Assembly (NCBI GenBank): GCA_016710465.1
Contig: JADJVS010000016.1
Coordinates: 558,001 to 622,000, forward strand
From: Sulfuritalea sp.
GTDB lineage: Bacteria; Pseudomonadota; Gammaproteobacteria; Burkholderiales; Rhodocyclaceae
DNA length: 64,000 bases
Reading direction: 5' to 3'
Shown here: positions 50,346 through 59,731 of the stretch, in pieces
Position numbering within the stretch: position 1 is the first letter of the stretch
Layout: every line of letters starts with the position of its first letter
Made by a program: the position numbers and the translations under genes
The notes under the pieces: model-generated
Databases searched by the model: none
Seen by the model: the letters and a program-made list of their open reading frames with translations, nothing else
What the model was told of the DNA's origin: nothing

Positions 50346-52325
50346 TCAGGCTGCCAGGGCGGACCGGTCCGCCGCCAGGTATTCAGTTTGCCGGATGCGG
50401 TAGCGGCGGTCGGAGGCGGCGAGCAGGCCGCCCAGCGCCATCAACAGGCAGCCGCCCCAGATCCACACCACCAGCGGTTTGTGCTGCACGCGCACGATCC
50501 ACGACTCGCCGTCGACCGGTTCGCCGAGCGAGACGTAGAGATCGCGGAACACATTGCTGTCAATGGCCGCCTCGGTCATCGGCATGCGTTGCACCATGTA
50601 CATCCGCTTTTCCGGATGCATCACCGTGACCGGCGCACCGTCGCGGCTGACATTCACGGTGGCGCGAATCGCCATGTAATTGGGACCGCGGGTCTCGCGG
50701 AAGTCGATCAGATGGAAGTCGTAGCCGCCCGCGCTCGCGTGTTCGCCGGGACGCATCCTGACTTCGCTGGCGGTCTCGTAGGACTTCACCACCGCCACGC
50801 CGAGGATGAACACGCCGATGCCGACATGCGCCAGCAGCATTCCCCAGCGTGCCAGCGGCATCGAGCGCAGGCGCGCAGCCACGGCCTCGCCACTGCCGGG
50901 GCCCTGCAGCAGATGCCCGACGAGTTGCGTCAGGCTCGATGCAATGGCCCAGGTGCCCAGCAGCACGCCGCTGGCCAGCACCGGCGCCCAGCGCCCCAGG
51001 GCCAGCGGCAAGGCCACGGCGGCGAGCAGCGCAAGCCCCACCGACCAGCGCAGCCGGGGCCAGAAATCGATCAGCCGCGCCTGCTTCCAGCGCGCAAACG
51101 GCCCGAGCCCCAACAGCAGGATCAGCGGTGCCATCAGCGGGACGAACACGGCCTCGAAGTACGGCGGCCCGACCGACACCTTGCCCAGGCCCAGCGCATC
51201 GAGAAACAGCGGATACAGGGTGCCCAGCAACACCGCTGCTGCGGCGACCACCAGCAGCACGTTGTTCACCAGCAGGAAGGTCTCGCGCGACGCCATCTCG
51301 AACTTGCCGCCCAGCCCGACGGCCGGCGCGCGCCACGCATACAGCAACAGCGACACGCCGACCACCAGGGCGAGGAAGCCGAGGACGAAGACGCCGCGCC
51401 GCGGATCGGTGGCGAAGGCATGCACCGAGGTCAGCACGCCGGAACGCACGAGGAAGGTGCCGAGTAATGAAAGCGAGAACGCCATGATCGCCAGCAACAC
51501 GGTCCAGTTTTTGAATCCGCCGCGCTTCTCGGTGACGGCGAGCGAGTGGATCAGGGCCGTGCCGACCAACCAGGGCATGAACGAGGCGTTTTCGACCGGG
51601 TCCCAGAACCACCAGCCGCCCCAGCCAAGTTCGTAGTAGGCCCACCAGGAACCGATGGCGATGCCCAGCGTGAGGAACATCCATGCGACCGTGGTCCACG
51701 GCCGCGACCAGCGCGCCCAGGCGGCATCCAGGCGCCCGTTGATCAGGGCCGAGACGGCGAAGGCGAAGGCCACGGCAAAGCCGACGTAGCCCATGTAGAG
51801 CAGCGGCGGATGGATGGCCATGCCGGGATCCTGCAACAGGGGATTCAGGTCGCGGCCGTCGGCCGCCGCCGGCAGCAAGCGCTCAAAGGGATTCGAGGTC
51901 AGCAGCAGAAACAGGACGAAGCCGACGGTGATCAGGCCCATCACGCCGAGTGCATTGGCCACGGTCGGCAAGGGCAGGCGCTCGCTGAAGGCGGCCACGG
52001 CAACGGTCCACAGCGACAGGATGAAGACCCAGAGCAACATCGAGCCCTCGTGCCCGCCCCAGACCGCCGTCACCTTGTAGAAGGTCGGCAGCAGGGTGTT
52101 TGAGTTCTGCGCCACATAGAGCACCGAGAAATCGTTGCCGACAAAGGCGGCGACCAGGCAGCCGAAGGCCGTGCACATCGCCAGAAACTGCGCCGCGGCC
52201 GCAGGACGGGCGACGCCCATCAGCCGCGCATCGCCACGCACGGCGCCGACAATGGGGACGATGCCTTGCACCAGCGCCACGCCGAGCGCCAGGATCAAGG
52301 CAAACTGTCCGAGTTCAGGAAACAT
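50346..52325 (-). CDS. ccmF: Haem lyase CcmF
   Basis: 659 residues, multi-span. Tryptophan-rich haem-handling motif WGGWWFWDPVENASFMPWL, conserved His-bearing loops and SVHAFATDPRRGVFVL are present. It attaches haem to apocytochrome c with CcmH/CcmI. ATG 52325 starts MFPELGQFALILALGVALVQ; the longer open frame upstream is arbitrary. ccmABCDE are not adjacent, so the maturation genes are split in this genome. Confidence 0.94.
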   Translation of the reverse strand: MFPELGQFALILALGVALVQGIVPIVGAVRGDARLMGVARPAAAAQFLAMCTAFGCLVAAFVGNDFSVLYVAQNSNTLLPTFYKVTAVWGGHEGSMLLWVFILSLWTVAVAAFSERLPLPTVANALGVMGLITVGFVLFLLLTSNPFERLLPAAADGRDLNPLLQDPGMAIHPPLLYMGYVGFAVAFAFAVSALINGRLDAAWARWSRPWTTVAWMFLTLGIAIGSWWAYYELGWGGWWFWDPVENASFMPWLVGTALIHSLAVTEKRGGFKNWTVLLAIMAFSLSLLGTFLVRSGVLTSVHAFATDPRRGVFVLGFLALVVGVSLLLYAWRAPAVGLGGKFEMASRETFLLVNNVLLVVAAAAVLLGTLYPLFLDALGLGKVSVGPPYFEAVFVPLMAPLILLLGLGPFARWKQARLIDFWPRLRWSVGLALLAAVALPLALGRWAPVLASGVLLGTWAIASSLTQLVGHLLQGPGSGEAVAARLRSMPLARWGMLLAHVGIGVFILGVAVVKSYETASEVRMRPGEHASAGGYDFHLIDFRETRGPNYMAIRATVNVSRDGAPVTVMHPEKRMYMVQRMPMTEAAIDSNVFRDLYVSLGEPVDGESWIVRVQHKPLVVWIWGGCLLMALGGLLAASDRRYRIRQTEYLAADRSALAA

Positions 52326-52482
52326 CGCAATACTCCGCTGCCGAAGCATCCGCCGCAGCCTCTGCCGTCGAGCGTCTTCGATCTGCAATTTTAACCGCCA
52401 CCGGGATGCCCGCGCCTTGGCCGCCATCAAGAAGCGGACGCCGCCGATGGCTCGGCACTCGGCCCATGCCATACTTGGACCG

Positions 52483-52974
52483 ATGAAGACCGTGCTCGTT
52501 GTCTACCACTCGATGACCGGCGGCACCCGGCAAATGGTCGATGCGCTCGCCGCGGGGATGGCGCTGGAGCCGGGGGTTGCCGTGAACCTTCGCCATGCCG
52601 CCACGGCAGTCGCCGAGGACCTGCTCGATGCGGCAGGCTATGTCTTCGCCACGCCGGAAAACCTTGCCGCCATCGCCGGCGTGATGAAGGATTTCTTCGA
52701 CCGCTGCTATTACCCGGCGCTGGAAAAGATTAATGGCCGCCCGTACGCGACGCTGATCTGTGCCGGGAGCGACGGCAGCAATGCCGCCCGGCAGATCGTG
52801 CGCATCGCCACCGGATGGCGCTTGCGACAGGTGGCCGAACCCCTGATCGTTTGCACCCATGCGCAGACGCCGGAAGCGATCCTGGCGCCGAAATTGATTT
52901 CCGCCCGGGATCTGGACCGCTGCCGCGAACTGGGAACCCAGGTCGCGGCGGGAATCGCGCTGGGCATTTATTAG
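52483..52974 (+). CDS. Flavodoxin-like / NAD(P)H-FMN reductase family protein
   Basis: 163 residues. N-terminal FMN phosphate loop VVYHSMTGGTRQMVDAL, then FATPENLAAIAGVMKDFFDRCYY and AGSDGSNAARQI, the features of short flavodoxin-fold proteins of the WrbA/NADPH-dependent FMN reductase class. Divergent from ccmF with about 157 bp between. A redox role is expected, partner unknown. Confidence 0.8.
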   Translation: MKTVLVVYHSMTGGTRQMVDALAAGMALEPGVAVNLRHAATAVAEDLLDAAGYVFATPENLAAIAGVMKDFFDRCYYPALEKINGRPYATLICAGSDGSNAARQIVRIATGWRLRQVAEPLIVCTHAQTPEAILAPKLISARDLDRCRELGTQVAAGIALGIY

Positions 52975-52988
52975 CCCACCGATTCAAA

Positions 52989-53016
52989 CCCCGGCAAACC
53001 CCGGCGCAGTGCCGGG
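52989..53016. terminator. Hairpin between the flavodoxin-like gene and lysC
   Basis: AACCCCGGC repeated, then CCCCGGC-GCAGT-GCCGGGG as a 7-bp stem between two convergent genes. No clear T-run, so terminator strength is uncertain. Confidence 0.45.
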
Positions 53017-53040
53017 GTCGGCAAGGGCAGGAAAGCCGAA

Positions 53041-54276
53041 TCAGGCCTGATCGAGCCCGAAAGCGCGATGCAGGACACGCACCGCAAGCTCCAGGTACTT
53101 CTCGTCAACCACCACCGAGATCTTGATTTCCGAGGTCGAGATCATCTGGATGTTGATCCCCTCCTCGGCCAGGGTGCGGAACATCTTGCTCGCCACGCCG
53201 GGGTGCGAACGCATGCCGACGCCCACCGCGGAAACCTTGCAGATCTTGTTGTCGCCTTCGATGGCACGGGCGCCGACATGCGGCTTGATTTGCTCTTCGA
53301 GCATCTTGCGCGCACGCGCGTACTCGCCGCGATTGACCGTGAAGGAAAAATCGGTGGTGCCGTCATGGCCGACGTTCTGGATGATCATGTCGACGTCGAT
53401 GTTGCTCTCGGCGATGGGGCCCAGGATCTGATAGGCGATGCCGGGGCGGTCAGGCACGCCGAGCACGGTCAGCTTGGCCTCGTCGCGGTTGAAGGCGATT
53501 CCGGAAATGATCGGTTGTTCCATGTTCTTGTCTTCCTCGAAAGTAATCAGCGTGCCGGACGTCTCCTGTCCTTCTTCCTCGAGACTGGAAAGCACGCGCA
53601 GCTTGACCTTGTACTTGCCGGCAAATTCGACGGAGCGGATCTGCAGCACCTTGGAGCCGAGGCTCGCCAACTCCAGCATCTCCTCGAAGGTGACGCTTTC
53701 GAGCTTGCGCGCCTCGGGCACGATGCGTGGATCGGTGGTGTAGACGCCGTCGACATCCGTATAGATCTGGCACTCGTCGGCCTTGAGCGCGGCCGCCAGG
53801 GCCACGCCGGAGGTATCGGAACCGCCGCGACCGAGCGTGGTGATGTTGCCATCATCATCGACACCCTGGAAGCCGGCGACGATAACCACCGTGCCCTGGT
53901 CCAGGTCGCGCCGCATGTTGCCTTCCTCGATGTGGAGGATGCGCGCCTTGGTGTGGGTGGAGTCGGTCAGCACCTTGACCTGGCCGCCGGTGTAACTCTT
54001 CGCCTCGACGCCGATGTCCTTGAGCGCCATCGCCAGCAGCGCGATCGTGACCTGCTCGCCGGTGGAGATCATGACATCCAGCTCGCGCCAGTCGGGCTGC
54101 GGCGAAACATCCTTGGCCAGGGCGATCAGGCGGTTGGTTTCGCCGCTCATCGCCGATACCACGACCACCAGTTGGTGTCCCTGCGCCTTCCAGCGCGCCA
54201 CGCGCCGCGCCACGTTGCGTATGCGCTCCGGCGAGCCCATCGAGGTGCCGCCGTATTTCTGAACGATCAATGCCAT
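53041..54276 (-). CDS. lysC: Aspartate kinase
   Basis: 411 residues, first enzyme of the lysine/threonine/methionine/diaminopimelate pathway. N-terminal kinase core VQKYGGTSMGSPERIRNVA, GRGGSDTSGVALAAAL and TDVDGVYTTDPRIV; two C-terminal ACT domains (KLTVLGVPDRPGIA, KVSAVGVGMRSHPGVA, INIQMISTSEIKISVVV) for feedback by Lys/Thr. Start placed at the conserved MALIVQKYGG; a Met two codons upstream is possible. Confidence 0.96.
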   Translation of the reverse strand: MALIVQKYGGTSMGSPERIRNVARRVARWKAQGHQLVVVVSAMSGETNRLIALAKDVSPQPDWRELDVMISTGEQVTIALLAMALKDIGVEAKSYTGGQVKVLTDSTHTKARILHIEEGNMRRDLDQGTVVIVAGFQGVDDDGNITTLGRGGSDTSGVALAAALKADECQIYTDVDGVYTTDPRIVPEARKLESVTFEEMLELASLGSKVLQIRSVEFAGKYKVKLRVLSSLEEEGQETSGTLITFEEDKNMEQPIISGIAFNRDEAKLTVLGVPDRPGIAYQILGPIAESNIDVDMIIQNVGHDGTTDFSFTVNRGEYARARKMLEEQIKPHVGARAIEGDNKICKVSAVGVGMRSHPGVASKMFRTLAEEGINIQMISTSEIKISVVVDEKYLELAVRVLHRAFGLDQA

Positions 54277-54384
54277 TGCCATGCTCTGTCAACAAACGGA
54301 AGCCGTGATTTTACCCGAGGTGGCACGCGGAAATCCGTGGATTGAACGCCCTGAACGACCTATCGGCGCAGTTGATCGCCTGCG

Positions 54385-55230
54385 TCAGGGACTGATCCGC
54401 ACCGGCAAACCGATGCCCCGCACGCGCTCGGCGAAGGCCGCCACCCAGGCGTCGCCAAGCCGCGCCAGGCGCACCGCTTCGGGCTGCAAGGAGGGTCGCG
54501 CCAATCCGTACAGATGCACGCCAGCGAGGCTGGCGGCAAACGGACGCAAGAATTCGAGGTAGGCGGCAAGCTCCGCTTCCTGCGGTGGCTGCCCGTCAAG
54601 GCTGAACAGGCAGGTCTGGATCCAGGTCGGTGCCAGCTCGGCGCACCGCCGCAGGCGTCGCGCCACGCTGGCCGGGGCCGTGCGGCTGCCATTGATGCGG
54701 TTGATGCCCGCCGCGCTTGCCGCGTCCAGCTTGAACCAGACCTCGCCACCGGACTGGCCGATCAGCGCGATGCCACGCTGCACGGTCTTGCGCTCCAGCA
54801 GGCTGCCGTTGGTGATCAGGCGCGGCACCAGCTTGCCGGCCAGACCGTGGGCGGCCACCTGGCCGACGACGAGTCCAACCGCGGCGGCGAACTCCGCCGC
54901 GCTGGTCGGCTCGCCGTTGCCGGAGAACGCCACGTCCATCAGTCGGCGGGCGCCGGGCGGCACCCGGGTGCGCATGAAGTCGCCCACGGTCGCCCAGGCC
55001 AGGAAGCGATCCAGCTCCGCGTCGAGCAGGGGCAGGTCCACCGGCGGCGGGCCGCCGCGCTTCAGATCGGGAACCTGGCAGTAAATGCAGCGCCAGTTGC
55101 AGGCATTGTTGGGGTTCAGGTTGATGCCGATCGAGACACCGCCGGCGCGGCGCGAAACCACGGGGTAGACATAGCGCATGCCGGCGCTGTCGCGGGAGTG
55201 GTCATCGACGCTGAGGGTAAGGCGTGCCAT
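54385..55230 (-). CDS. Radical SAM protein, function unassigned
   Basis: 281 residues. CNWRCIYCQVPD supplies the Cx3Cx2C ligands of the SAM-binding 4Fe-4S cluster after a GINLNPNNACN lead; FSGNGEPT and LITNGSLL are the usual strand motifs. It lies divergent to queD, which hints at tRNA-modification or cofactor chemistry, but it is not QueE. ATG 55230 starts MARLTLSVDDHSRDS; the open frame upstream is unsupported. Confidence 0.82.
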   Translation of the reverse strand: MARLTLSVDDHSRDSAGMRYVYPVVSRRAGGVSIGINLNPNNACNWRCIYCQVPDLKRGGPPPVDLPLLDAELDRFLAWATVGDFMRTRVPPGARRLMDVAFSGNGEPTSAAEFAAAVGLVVGQVAAHGLAGKLVPRLITNGSLLERKTVQRGIALIGQSGGEVWFKLDAASAAGINRINGSRTAPASVARRLRRCAELAPTWIQTCLFSLDGQPPQEAELAAYLEFLRPFAASLAGVHLYGLARPSLQPEAVRLARLGDAWVAAFAERVRGIGLPVRISP

Positions 55231-55257
55231 GGTCGGGCGGATGGGATGTTTGGTGAA

Positions 55258-55279
55258 AGTCGGCGCTGGCGACACGGCG
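55258..55279 (+). repeat. Dispersed 22-bp repeat, intergenic copy
   Basis: AGTCGGCGCTG, five variable bases, ACGGCG, between the radical SAM gene and queD, just upstream of a TATAAT-like sequence (GGCTATAATCC near 55285) that probably is the queD promoter. Confidence 0.6.
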
Positions 55280-55285
55280 CGATGG

Positions 55286-55294
55286 CTATAATCC
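55286..55294 (+). promoter_or_regulatory. Probable -10 element of the queD promoter
   Basis: TATAAT in GGCTATAATCC about 65 bases upstream of the queD ATG. A clear -35 was not found; the 22-bp repeat lies at the corresponding place. Confidence 0.45.
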
Positions 55295-55352
55295 GGCCGC
55301 CGAGTCCGCCGCTTGCCGCGGACACTTTGCCACAATCCGGGGCTTCCCGACC

Positions 55353-55805
55353 ATGCGCATTACCCGCCGCCTCGAATTCGACGCGGGCCATCGAATTCCC
55401 AACCACCAGAGCCAGTGCCGTCACCTGCACGGCCATCGCTATGCCATTGAGATCACGCTGAAGGGCGGCGTAATCGATGCCAGCGACCGCCCCGACGACG
55501 GCATGGTGATGGATTTCTCGGAAGTGAAGGCGATAGCCAAGCGCCATGTCGTCGACCCCTGGGATCACGCCTTCCTGGTTTGGCGGGACGACGCGCCGGT
55601 GGCGGACTTCCTCGCCGGCATGCCGGGTCACAAGACCGTGGTCCTGGACCGTGTGCCCACGGCCGAAAACCTCGCCCGCCTGGCGTTTGCCCTGCTTGAT
55701 CCGCTCTACCGCGACAGCTACGGCAATCACTTGCGGCTGGAACGCGTCAGGCTGTACGAAACCCCCAACTGCTGGGCCGACGCCCATCGCGACGACACGA
55801 ACTGA
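55353..55805 (+). CDS. queD: 6-carboxy-5,6,7,8-tetrahydropterin synthase (QueD)
   Basis: 150 residues, PTPS family. FDAGHRIPNHQSQCRHLHGH carries the catalytic Cys and the zinc His residues (HGH pair plus the upstream His); DGMVMDFSEVK, DHAFLV and PTAENLARL are the other family motifs, with RLYETPNCWAD at the end. It makes the pterin precursor of queuosine from dihydroneopterin triphosphate. Confidence 0.93.
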   Translation: MRITRRLEFDAGHRIPNHQSQCRHLHGHRYAIEITLKGGVIDASDRPDDGMVMDFSEVKAIAKRHVVDPWDHAFLVWRDDAPVADFLAGMPGHKTVVLDRVPTAENLARLAFALLDPLYRDSYGNHLRLERVRLYETPNCWADAHRDDTN

Positions 55806-55955
55806 GGCTCGAAACCCGCCCAGGCCTTGGGGCCGTTCCGCCAAGCGGAATCGACGGCAAGGGCGATCACAGCGAGATTGTCCGCAACGATTTCCGGTGC
55901 TATGGTTGCCTCCCCGAGGCTGGCGCACGACCAGACCACAGAGAGGAGTTCGCAA

Positions 55956-57590
55956 ATGCTTGGCCTGATGATGAATCAGCCGCTGATGATTTCCGGCCTG
56001 CTACGCCATGCCGAGGCAAATCACGGCGACACGGAAATCGTATCCCGCCTGCCGGTTGGCGGCACGCATCGTTACACCTATGCCGCCGCGGCGGCGCGCT
56101 CGCGCCGCCTGGCCAATGCGCTTACAGCGCTGGGCGTCAAGGCCGAGGACCGGATCGGCACCCTGGCCTGGAACACGCACCGGCATTTCGAAATCTATTA
56201 CGCCGTCTCGGGCATGGCGGCTATCTGCCACACCATCAACCCGCGCCTGTTTCCCGAGCAGATCTCCTACATCGTCAACCACGCCGACGATCGCTTCGTC
56301 TTTTTCGATGTGACTTTCGTCAAGTTGGTCGAGGCCTTGATCCCCCACTGCCCCGGTGTCAAGGGCTGGGTCATCCTGTGTGCGCGCGACGAGATCCCCG
56401 ACAACACGATCCCCGGCTTGCTCTGTTACGAAGAACTGGTCGCCGGGCAAAGTGATGACTTCACCTGGCCGGAGTTCGATGAGAACACGGCATCCTCGCT
56501 GTGCTACACCTCGGGCACCACCGGCAACCCCAAGGGCGTGCTGTATTCCCATCGCTCGACGGTGCTGCATGCCTACGGTGCCTGCCTTCCCGACGCCCTG
56601 GGCGCCTCGGCGCGCGATTGCATCCTTCCGGTGGTGCCGATGTTCCATGTCAATGCCTGGGGCCTCCCCTACGCCTGCGCCCTGACGGGAGCCAAGCTGG
56701 TGATGCCGGGGCCGCATCTGGACGGCGCCAGCCTCTACTCGATGTTCGAGGAGGAAGGCGTCACCATGTCCGCCGGGGTGCCGACCATCTGGCTCGGCCT
56801 GCTGCAGCACCTGCAGGGCAACAAGCTCAAGCTGTCCACCGTCAAGCGGCTGGTGATCGGCGGCTCGGCGGCGCCACCGGCCATGATCCGCGCCTTCGAT
56901 GAACACTTTGGCATCACCGTGCTGCATGCCTGGGGCATGACGGAGATGAGCCCGCTGGGCACGGTCAACACCTACAAGTTCAAGCACCTCGCGCTCCCGG
57001 CCGAAGAACGTGACCGCATCCGCCTCAAACAGGGGCGGGGCATTTTCGGCGTCGAACTGAAGATCGTCGGCGGCGACGGCAGCACGCTGCCCAACGACGG
57101 CAAGGCCTTCGGCGATCTGATGGTGCGCGGCCCCTGGATCACCAGCGGCTACTTCAAGAGCGAGGGCGGCAATCCACTGCGCGACGGCTGGTTCCCCACC
57201 GGCGACGTCGCCACCATCGATGCCGACGGCTACATGCAGATCACCGACCGCTCCAAGGATGTCATCAAGTCCGGCGGCGAATGGATTTCCTCGATCGATC
57301 TGGAAAACATTGCCGTCGCACATCCGGCCGTGGCCGAGGCCGCGGTGATCGGCGCGGCGCACCCAAAGTGGGACGAACGCCCGCTGCTGGTGGTGGTAAG
57401 AAAGCCGGGCCAGGACGTCGGCCGCGACGAGTTGATCGCCTTTTATGAGGGCAAGGTCGCCAAGTGGTGGATACCCGACGATGTCGTCTTCGTCGACGAC
57501 CTGCCGCACACCGCCACGGGCAAGCTTTCGAAGCTGCAGTTGCGCGAGCGCTTGAGTGCCTACCGTTTTAGCGACGGCCGCTCCGCTTAA
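55956..57590 (+). CDS. AMP-forming long/medium-chain acyl-CoA synthetase
   Basis: 544 residues. Motifs CYTSGTTGNPKGVLYSHRS, VLHAWGMTEMSPLG, WFPTGDVATIDADGYMQITD, RSKDVIKSGGEWISSIDLEN and HTATGKLSKLQL. The DVIKSGGEWISS form is that of AlkK/DmdB-like ligases. ATG 55956 has AGAGGAG upstream. It heads a small group with a GST and a crotonase. Confidence 0.92.
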   Translation: MLGLMMNQPLMISGLLRHAEANHGDTEIVSRLPVGGTHRYTYAAAAARSRRLANALTALGVKAEDRIGTLAWNTHRHFEIYYAVSGMAAICHTINPRLFPEQISYIVNHADDRFVFFDVTFVKLVEALIPHCPGVKGWVILCARDEIPDNTIPGLLCYEELVAGQSDDFTWPEFDENTASSLCYTSGTTGNPKGVLYSHRSTVLHAYGACLPDALGASARDCILPVVPMFHVNAWGLPYACALTGAKLVMPGPHLDGASLYSMFEEEGVTMSAGVPTIWLGLLQHLQGNKLKLSTVKRLVIGGSAAPPAMIRAFDEHFGITVLHAWGMTEMSPLGTVNTYKFKHLALPAEERDRIRLKQGRGIFGVELKIVGGDGSTLPNDGKAFGDLMVRGPWITSGYFKSEGGNPLRDGWFPTGDVATIDADGYMQITDRSKDVIKSGGEWISSIDLENIAVAHPAVAEAAVIGAAHPKWDERPLLVVVRKPGQDVGRDELIAFYEGKVAKWWIPDDVVFVDDLPHTATGKLSKLQLRERLSAYRFSDGRSA

Positions 57591-57644
57591 CGCCGAAAAG
57601 CCGACATTAGCCTTTACTGAAACTTCGTTTTCCGGGAGCCTGAA

Positions 57645-58310
57645 TTGACCACACCGATCACCCTCTGCGGTTTCGCCGTCAGCAACTACTACAACAAGGT
57701 CAAACTGTCGCTGCTGGAAAAAGGCGTGCCGTTTTCCGAAGCCCTGGTCTATCCCTCGCAAAGCGAGGAAATGCTCAGCGAATCTCCCATGGGCAAGGTG
57801 CCCTTCCTGCGCACGCCGAAGGGCGTGCTCAGCGAATCCCAGGTGCTTACCGAATTCATCGAGGACTGTTGGCCCGAGCCACCGCTCTATCCACGCGAGC
57901 TGTACGCCAGGGCTCGATGCCGCGAGCTGATCGAACATGTCGAGTTGCACCTGGAATTGCCCGCTCGCCGCCTTTACAAAGAGGCATTTTTCGGCGGCAC
58001 GGTGTCCGATGAAACCAAGGCCGAAATTGCGCCGCTGCTCGAAAAAGGCCTGCGCAGCTTCGCCCGCCTGACACGCTTTTCCCCGTTCATCGGCGGCGAC
58101 AGCTTTACCCATGCCGACTGCGCCGCCTGGGTGCATCTGCCCCTGGTCAGCCAGGCCACACGCAAGATCTACGGGCGCGACTTCGTCGAGGAATTGTTGC
58201 CGCAAGCCAGGGACTATCTCAAGCTGATCGGCGAAAGACCCCATGCACAAACGGTAAATGATCATCGCAAGGCCGCCATGGATGCCTTCATGGCGAAGTC
58301 AAAAAAATGA
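57645..58310 (+). CDS. Glutathione S-transferase family protein
   Basis: 221 residues. Thioredoxin-like N-domain (ITLCGFAVSNYYNKVKLSLLEKGV, SPMGKVPFLRTP, LSESQVLTEFIED with the Glu-Ser gamma-glutamyl site) and all-helical C-domain (FIGGDSFTHADCAAWVHLPL). The start codon is TTG at 57645 after CGGGAGCC; no other start fits the conserved N-terminus. Couples by ATGA to the crotonase. Confidence 0.88.
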   Translation: MTTPITLCGFAVSNYYNKVKLSLLEKGVPFSEALVYPSQSEEMLSESPMGKVPFLRTPKGVLSESQVLTEFIEDCWPEPPLYPRELYARARCRELIEHVELHLELPARRLYKEAFFGGTVSDETKAEIAPLLEKGLRSFARLTRFSPFIGGDSFTHADCAAWVHLPLVSQATRKIYGRDFVEELLPQARDYLKLIGERPHAQTVNDHRKAAMDAFMAKSKK

Positions 58311-59077
58311 GCGACACAATCAAGATCACCGTCGGCGACGGAATATGCCATGTGCAGATGACGCGACCGGAGAAGAAGAACGCGCTGACCGCGGTGATGT
58401 ACCAGGCCATGGCCGATGCCCTGGCCGATGCGGAGAACAACCCCGCCGTGCGCGTGATCCTCATTTCGGGTAGCGGCGGCAGCTTCACCGCCGGTAACGA
58501 CCTTGCGGATTTCCTGGCAACGCCGCCCCTGGACGACAGCGCACCGGTGTTCCGCTTCATCAAGGGCTTCGCACAGCTTGAAAAGCCGTTTGTCGCCGCC
58601 GTCGAAGGCGTTGCCGTCGGCGTCGGCACCACCATGCTGCTGCATTGCGACCTGGCCTATGCGGCAACCAACACCAAGTTCGCCTTGCCCTTTGCCAACC
58701 TCGGCCTGACACCCGAGGCCGCTTCCAGCGTGCTGCTGCCGCTGCGCGCCGGGCATGCGCGCGCGGCGGAACTGCTGATGCTCGGTGAAGTATTCACCGC
58801 CCAGACCGCGCTCGACCTGGGGCTGGTGAATGCAGTGCTACCCGAGGGTCAGGTCTTCGACCATGCGCTGGAACGCTGTCGCAAACTGGTGGCGCAACCT
58901 GCCGCATCGATCCGCCTGACCAAACAGTTGCTCAAGCGCTCACAGCGGGTCATGATCGACGAAGCCATGCGGGCCGAAGCAGATGTCTTTCGCCAGCGCC
59001 TGGTTTCACCCGAGGCCAAGGAAGCTTTTGCCGCGTTTTTCGAGAAGCGCAAACCGGATTTCTCCCGCTTCGGCTAA
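58307..59077 (+). CDS. Enoyl-CoA hydratase/isomerase family protein
   Basis: 256 residues. REKKNALTAVMYQAM-like pocket motif (PEKKNALTAVMYQAM), GGSFTAGNDLADFLA and EGVAVGVGTTMLLHCDLAYA, very like the crotonase at 41503. ATG overlaps the GST stop. Ends the ligase-GST-crotonase group, 50 bases before tRNA-Ser. Confidence 0.9.
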   Translation: MSDTIKITVGDGICHVQMTRPEKKNALTAVMYQAMADALADAENNPAVRVILISGSGGSFTAGNDLADFLATPPLDDSAPVFRFIKGFAQLEKPFVAAVEGVAVGVGTTMLLHCDLAYAATNTKFALPFANLGLTPEAASSVLLPLRAGHARAAELLMLGEVFTAQTALDLGLVNAVLPEGQVFDHALERCRKLVAQPAASIRLTKQLLKRSQRVMIDEAMRAEADVFRQRLVSPEAKEAFAAFFEKRKPDFSRFG

Positions 59078-59105
59078 GACGCGCTGCAGGGGCCGCAATG
59101 CCCGA

Positions 59106-59114
59106 TGCTAGAAT
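59106..59114 (+). promoter_or_regulatory. Extended -10 element of tRNA-Ser
   Basis: TGCTAGAAT (extended -10 with TGn) 13 bases before the tRNA start. No good -35 hexamer. Confidence 0.45.
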
Positions 59115-59126
59115 TCGCGCCCCGAT

Positions 59127-59216
59127 GGATGGGTGGCAGAGCGGTTGAATGCACCGGTCTTGAAAACCGGCGAAGGTGCAAGCCTTCCGTGGGTTCGAAT
59201 CCCACCCCATCCGCCA
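59127..59216 (+). tRNA. tRNA-Ser (anticodon TGA)
   Basis: 90-base class II tRNA. Acceptor GGATGGG/CCCATCC with discriminator G, anticodon arm CCGGT-CTTGAAA-ACCGG (TGA), long variable arm GAAGGTGCAAGCCTTC, T-arm GGTTCGAATC and encoded CCA. A toxin-antitoxin pair follows, a common insertion place. Confidence 0.96.
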
Positions 59217-59405
59217 CCCCCACCAAAGTTGATTCAAGTCCGAAGGCTGTTGTATGACCGCCCACTACCCGCCATAGATGGACCTATGGACGCAAAAAAC
59301 GCCGCTTTGACTGTCGGGAGTGGCTACCGCTTAACGAGGTGTTTCGAGCACCGAGGCGGATCATGCGCCAAGCCGGAAATGGTTATCAAGGATTTTTGCT
59401 GACGA

Positions 59406-59434
59406 TTGACGTTAGTAACGGGGAGGGATAGTAT
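59406..59434 (+). promoter_or_regulatory. Sigma-70 promoter of higBA
   Basis: TTGACG (59406-59411), 17 bases, TAGTAT (59429-59434). Predicted transcription start falls at or one base before the higB ATG at 59442, so the first message may be leaderless or nearly so; the GGGAGG between the boxes is too far from the ATG. Confidence 0.55.
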
Positions 59435-59441
59435 TCGAGCC

Positions 59442-59720
59442 ATGATCCAGACGTTCAAATGCTCGGACACGGAAAGCCTGTTCAAGGGAGAGCGAGTGGC
59501 GCGGTTCGCCAACATCGCGACCGTGGCGATGCGGAAATTGCAGCAGATCAATGCCGCAGCCTCATTGGAGTTCCTTCGCGTACCGCCGCAGAATCGGCTG
59601 GAGCAACTGAAGAAAGACCGCCGCGGGCAATGGAGCATCCGTATCAATGACCAGTGGCGCGTGTGTTTTGAGTGGCGCGACGGGCATGCTTGGCGCGTCG
59701 AAATCGTTGACTATCACTGA
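59442..59720 (+). CDS. higB: HigB-type toxin of the RelE superfamily
   Basis: 92 residues. HigB signature: IQTFKCSDTESLFKGE at the start, central NRLEQLKKDRRGQWSIRINDQWRVCFEW and C-terminal VEIVDYH. Ribosome-dependent mRNA endonuclease in characterised members. Toxin comes first, as in higBA operons, and the antitoxin follows after 11 bases. Confidence 0.92.
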   Translation: MIQTFKCSDTESLFKGERVARFANIATVAMRKLQQINAAASLEFLRVPPQNRLEQLKKDRRGQWSIRINDQWRVCFEWRDGHAWRVEIVDYH

Positions 59721-59731
59721 GGAGAAGCATC

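Noticed and set aside
53068..54345. 425-codon plus-strand frame opposite lysC
   Set aside because: Shadow of lysC; the kinase and ACT motifs are in the minus-strand frame.
56001..58265. 754-codon open frame on the minus strand opposite the CoA ligase and GST
   Set aside because: Antisense of two well-supported genes in GC-rich DNA; no family features.
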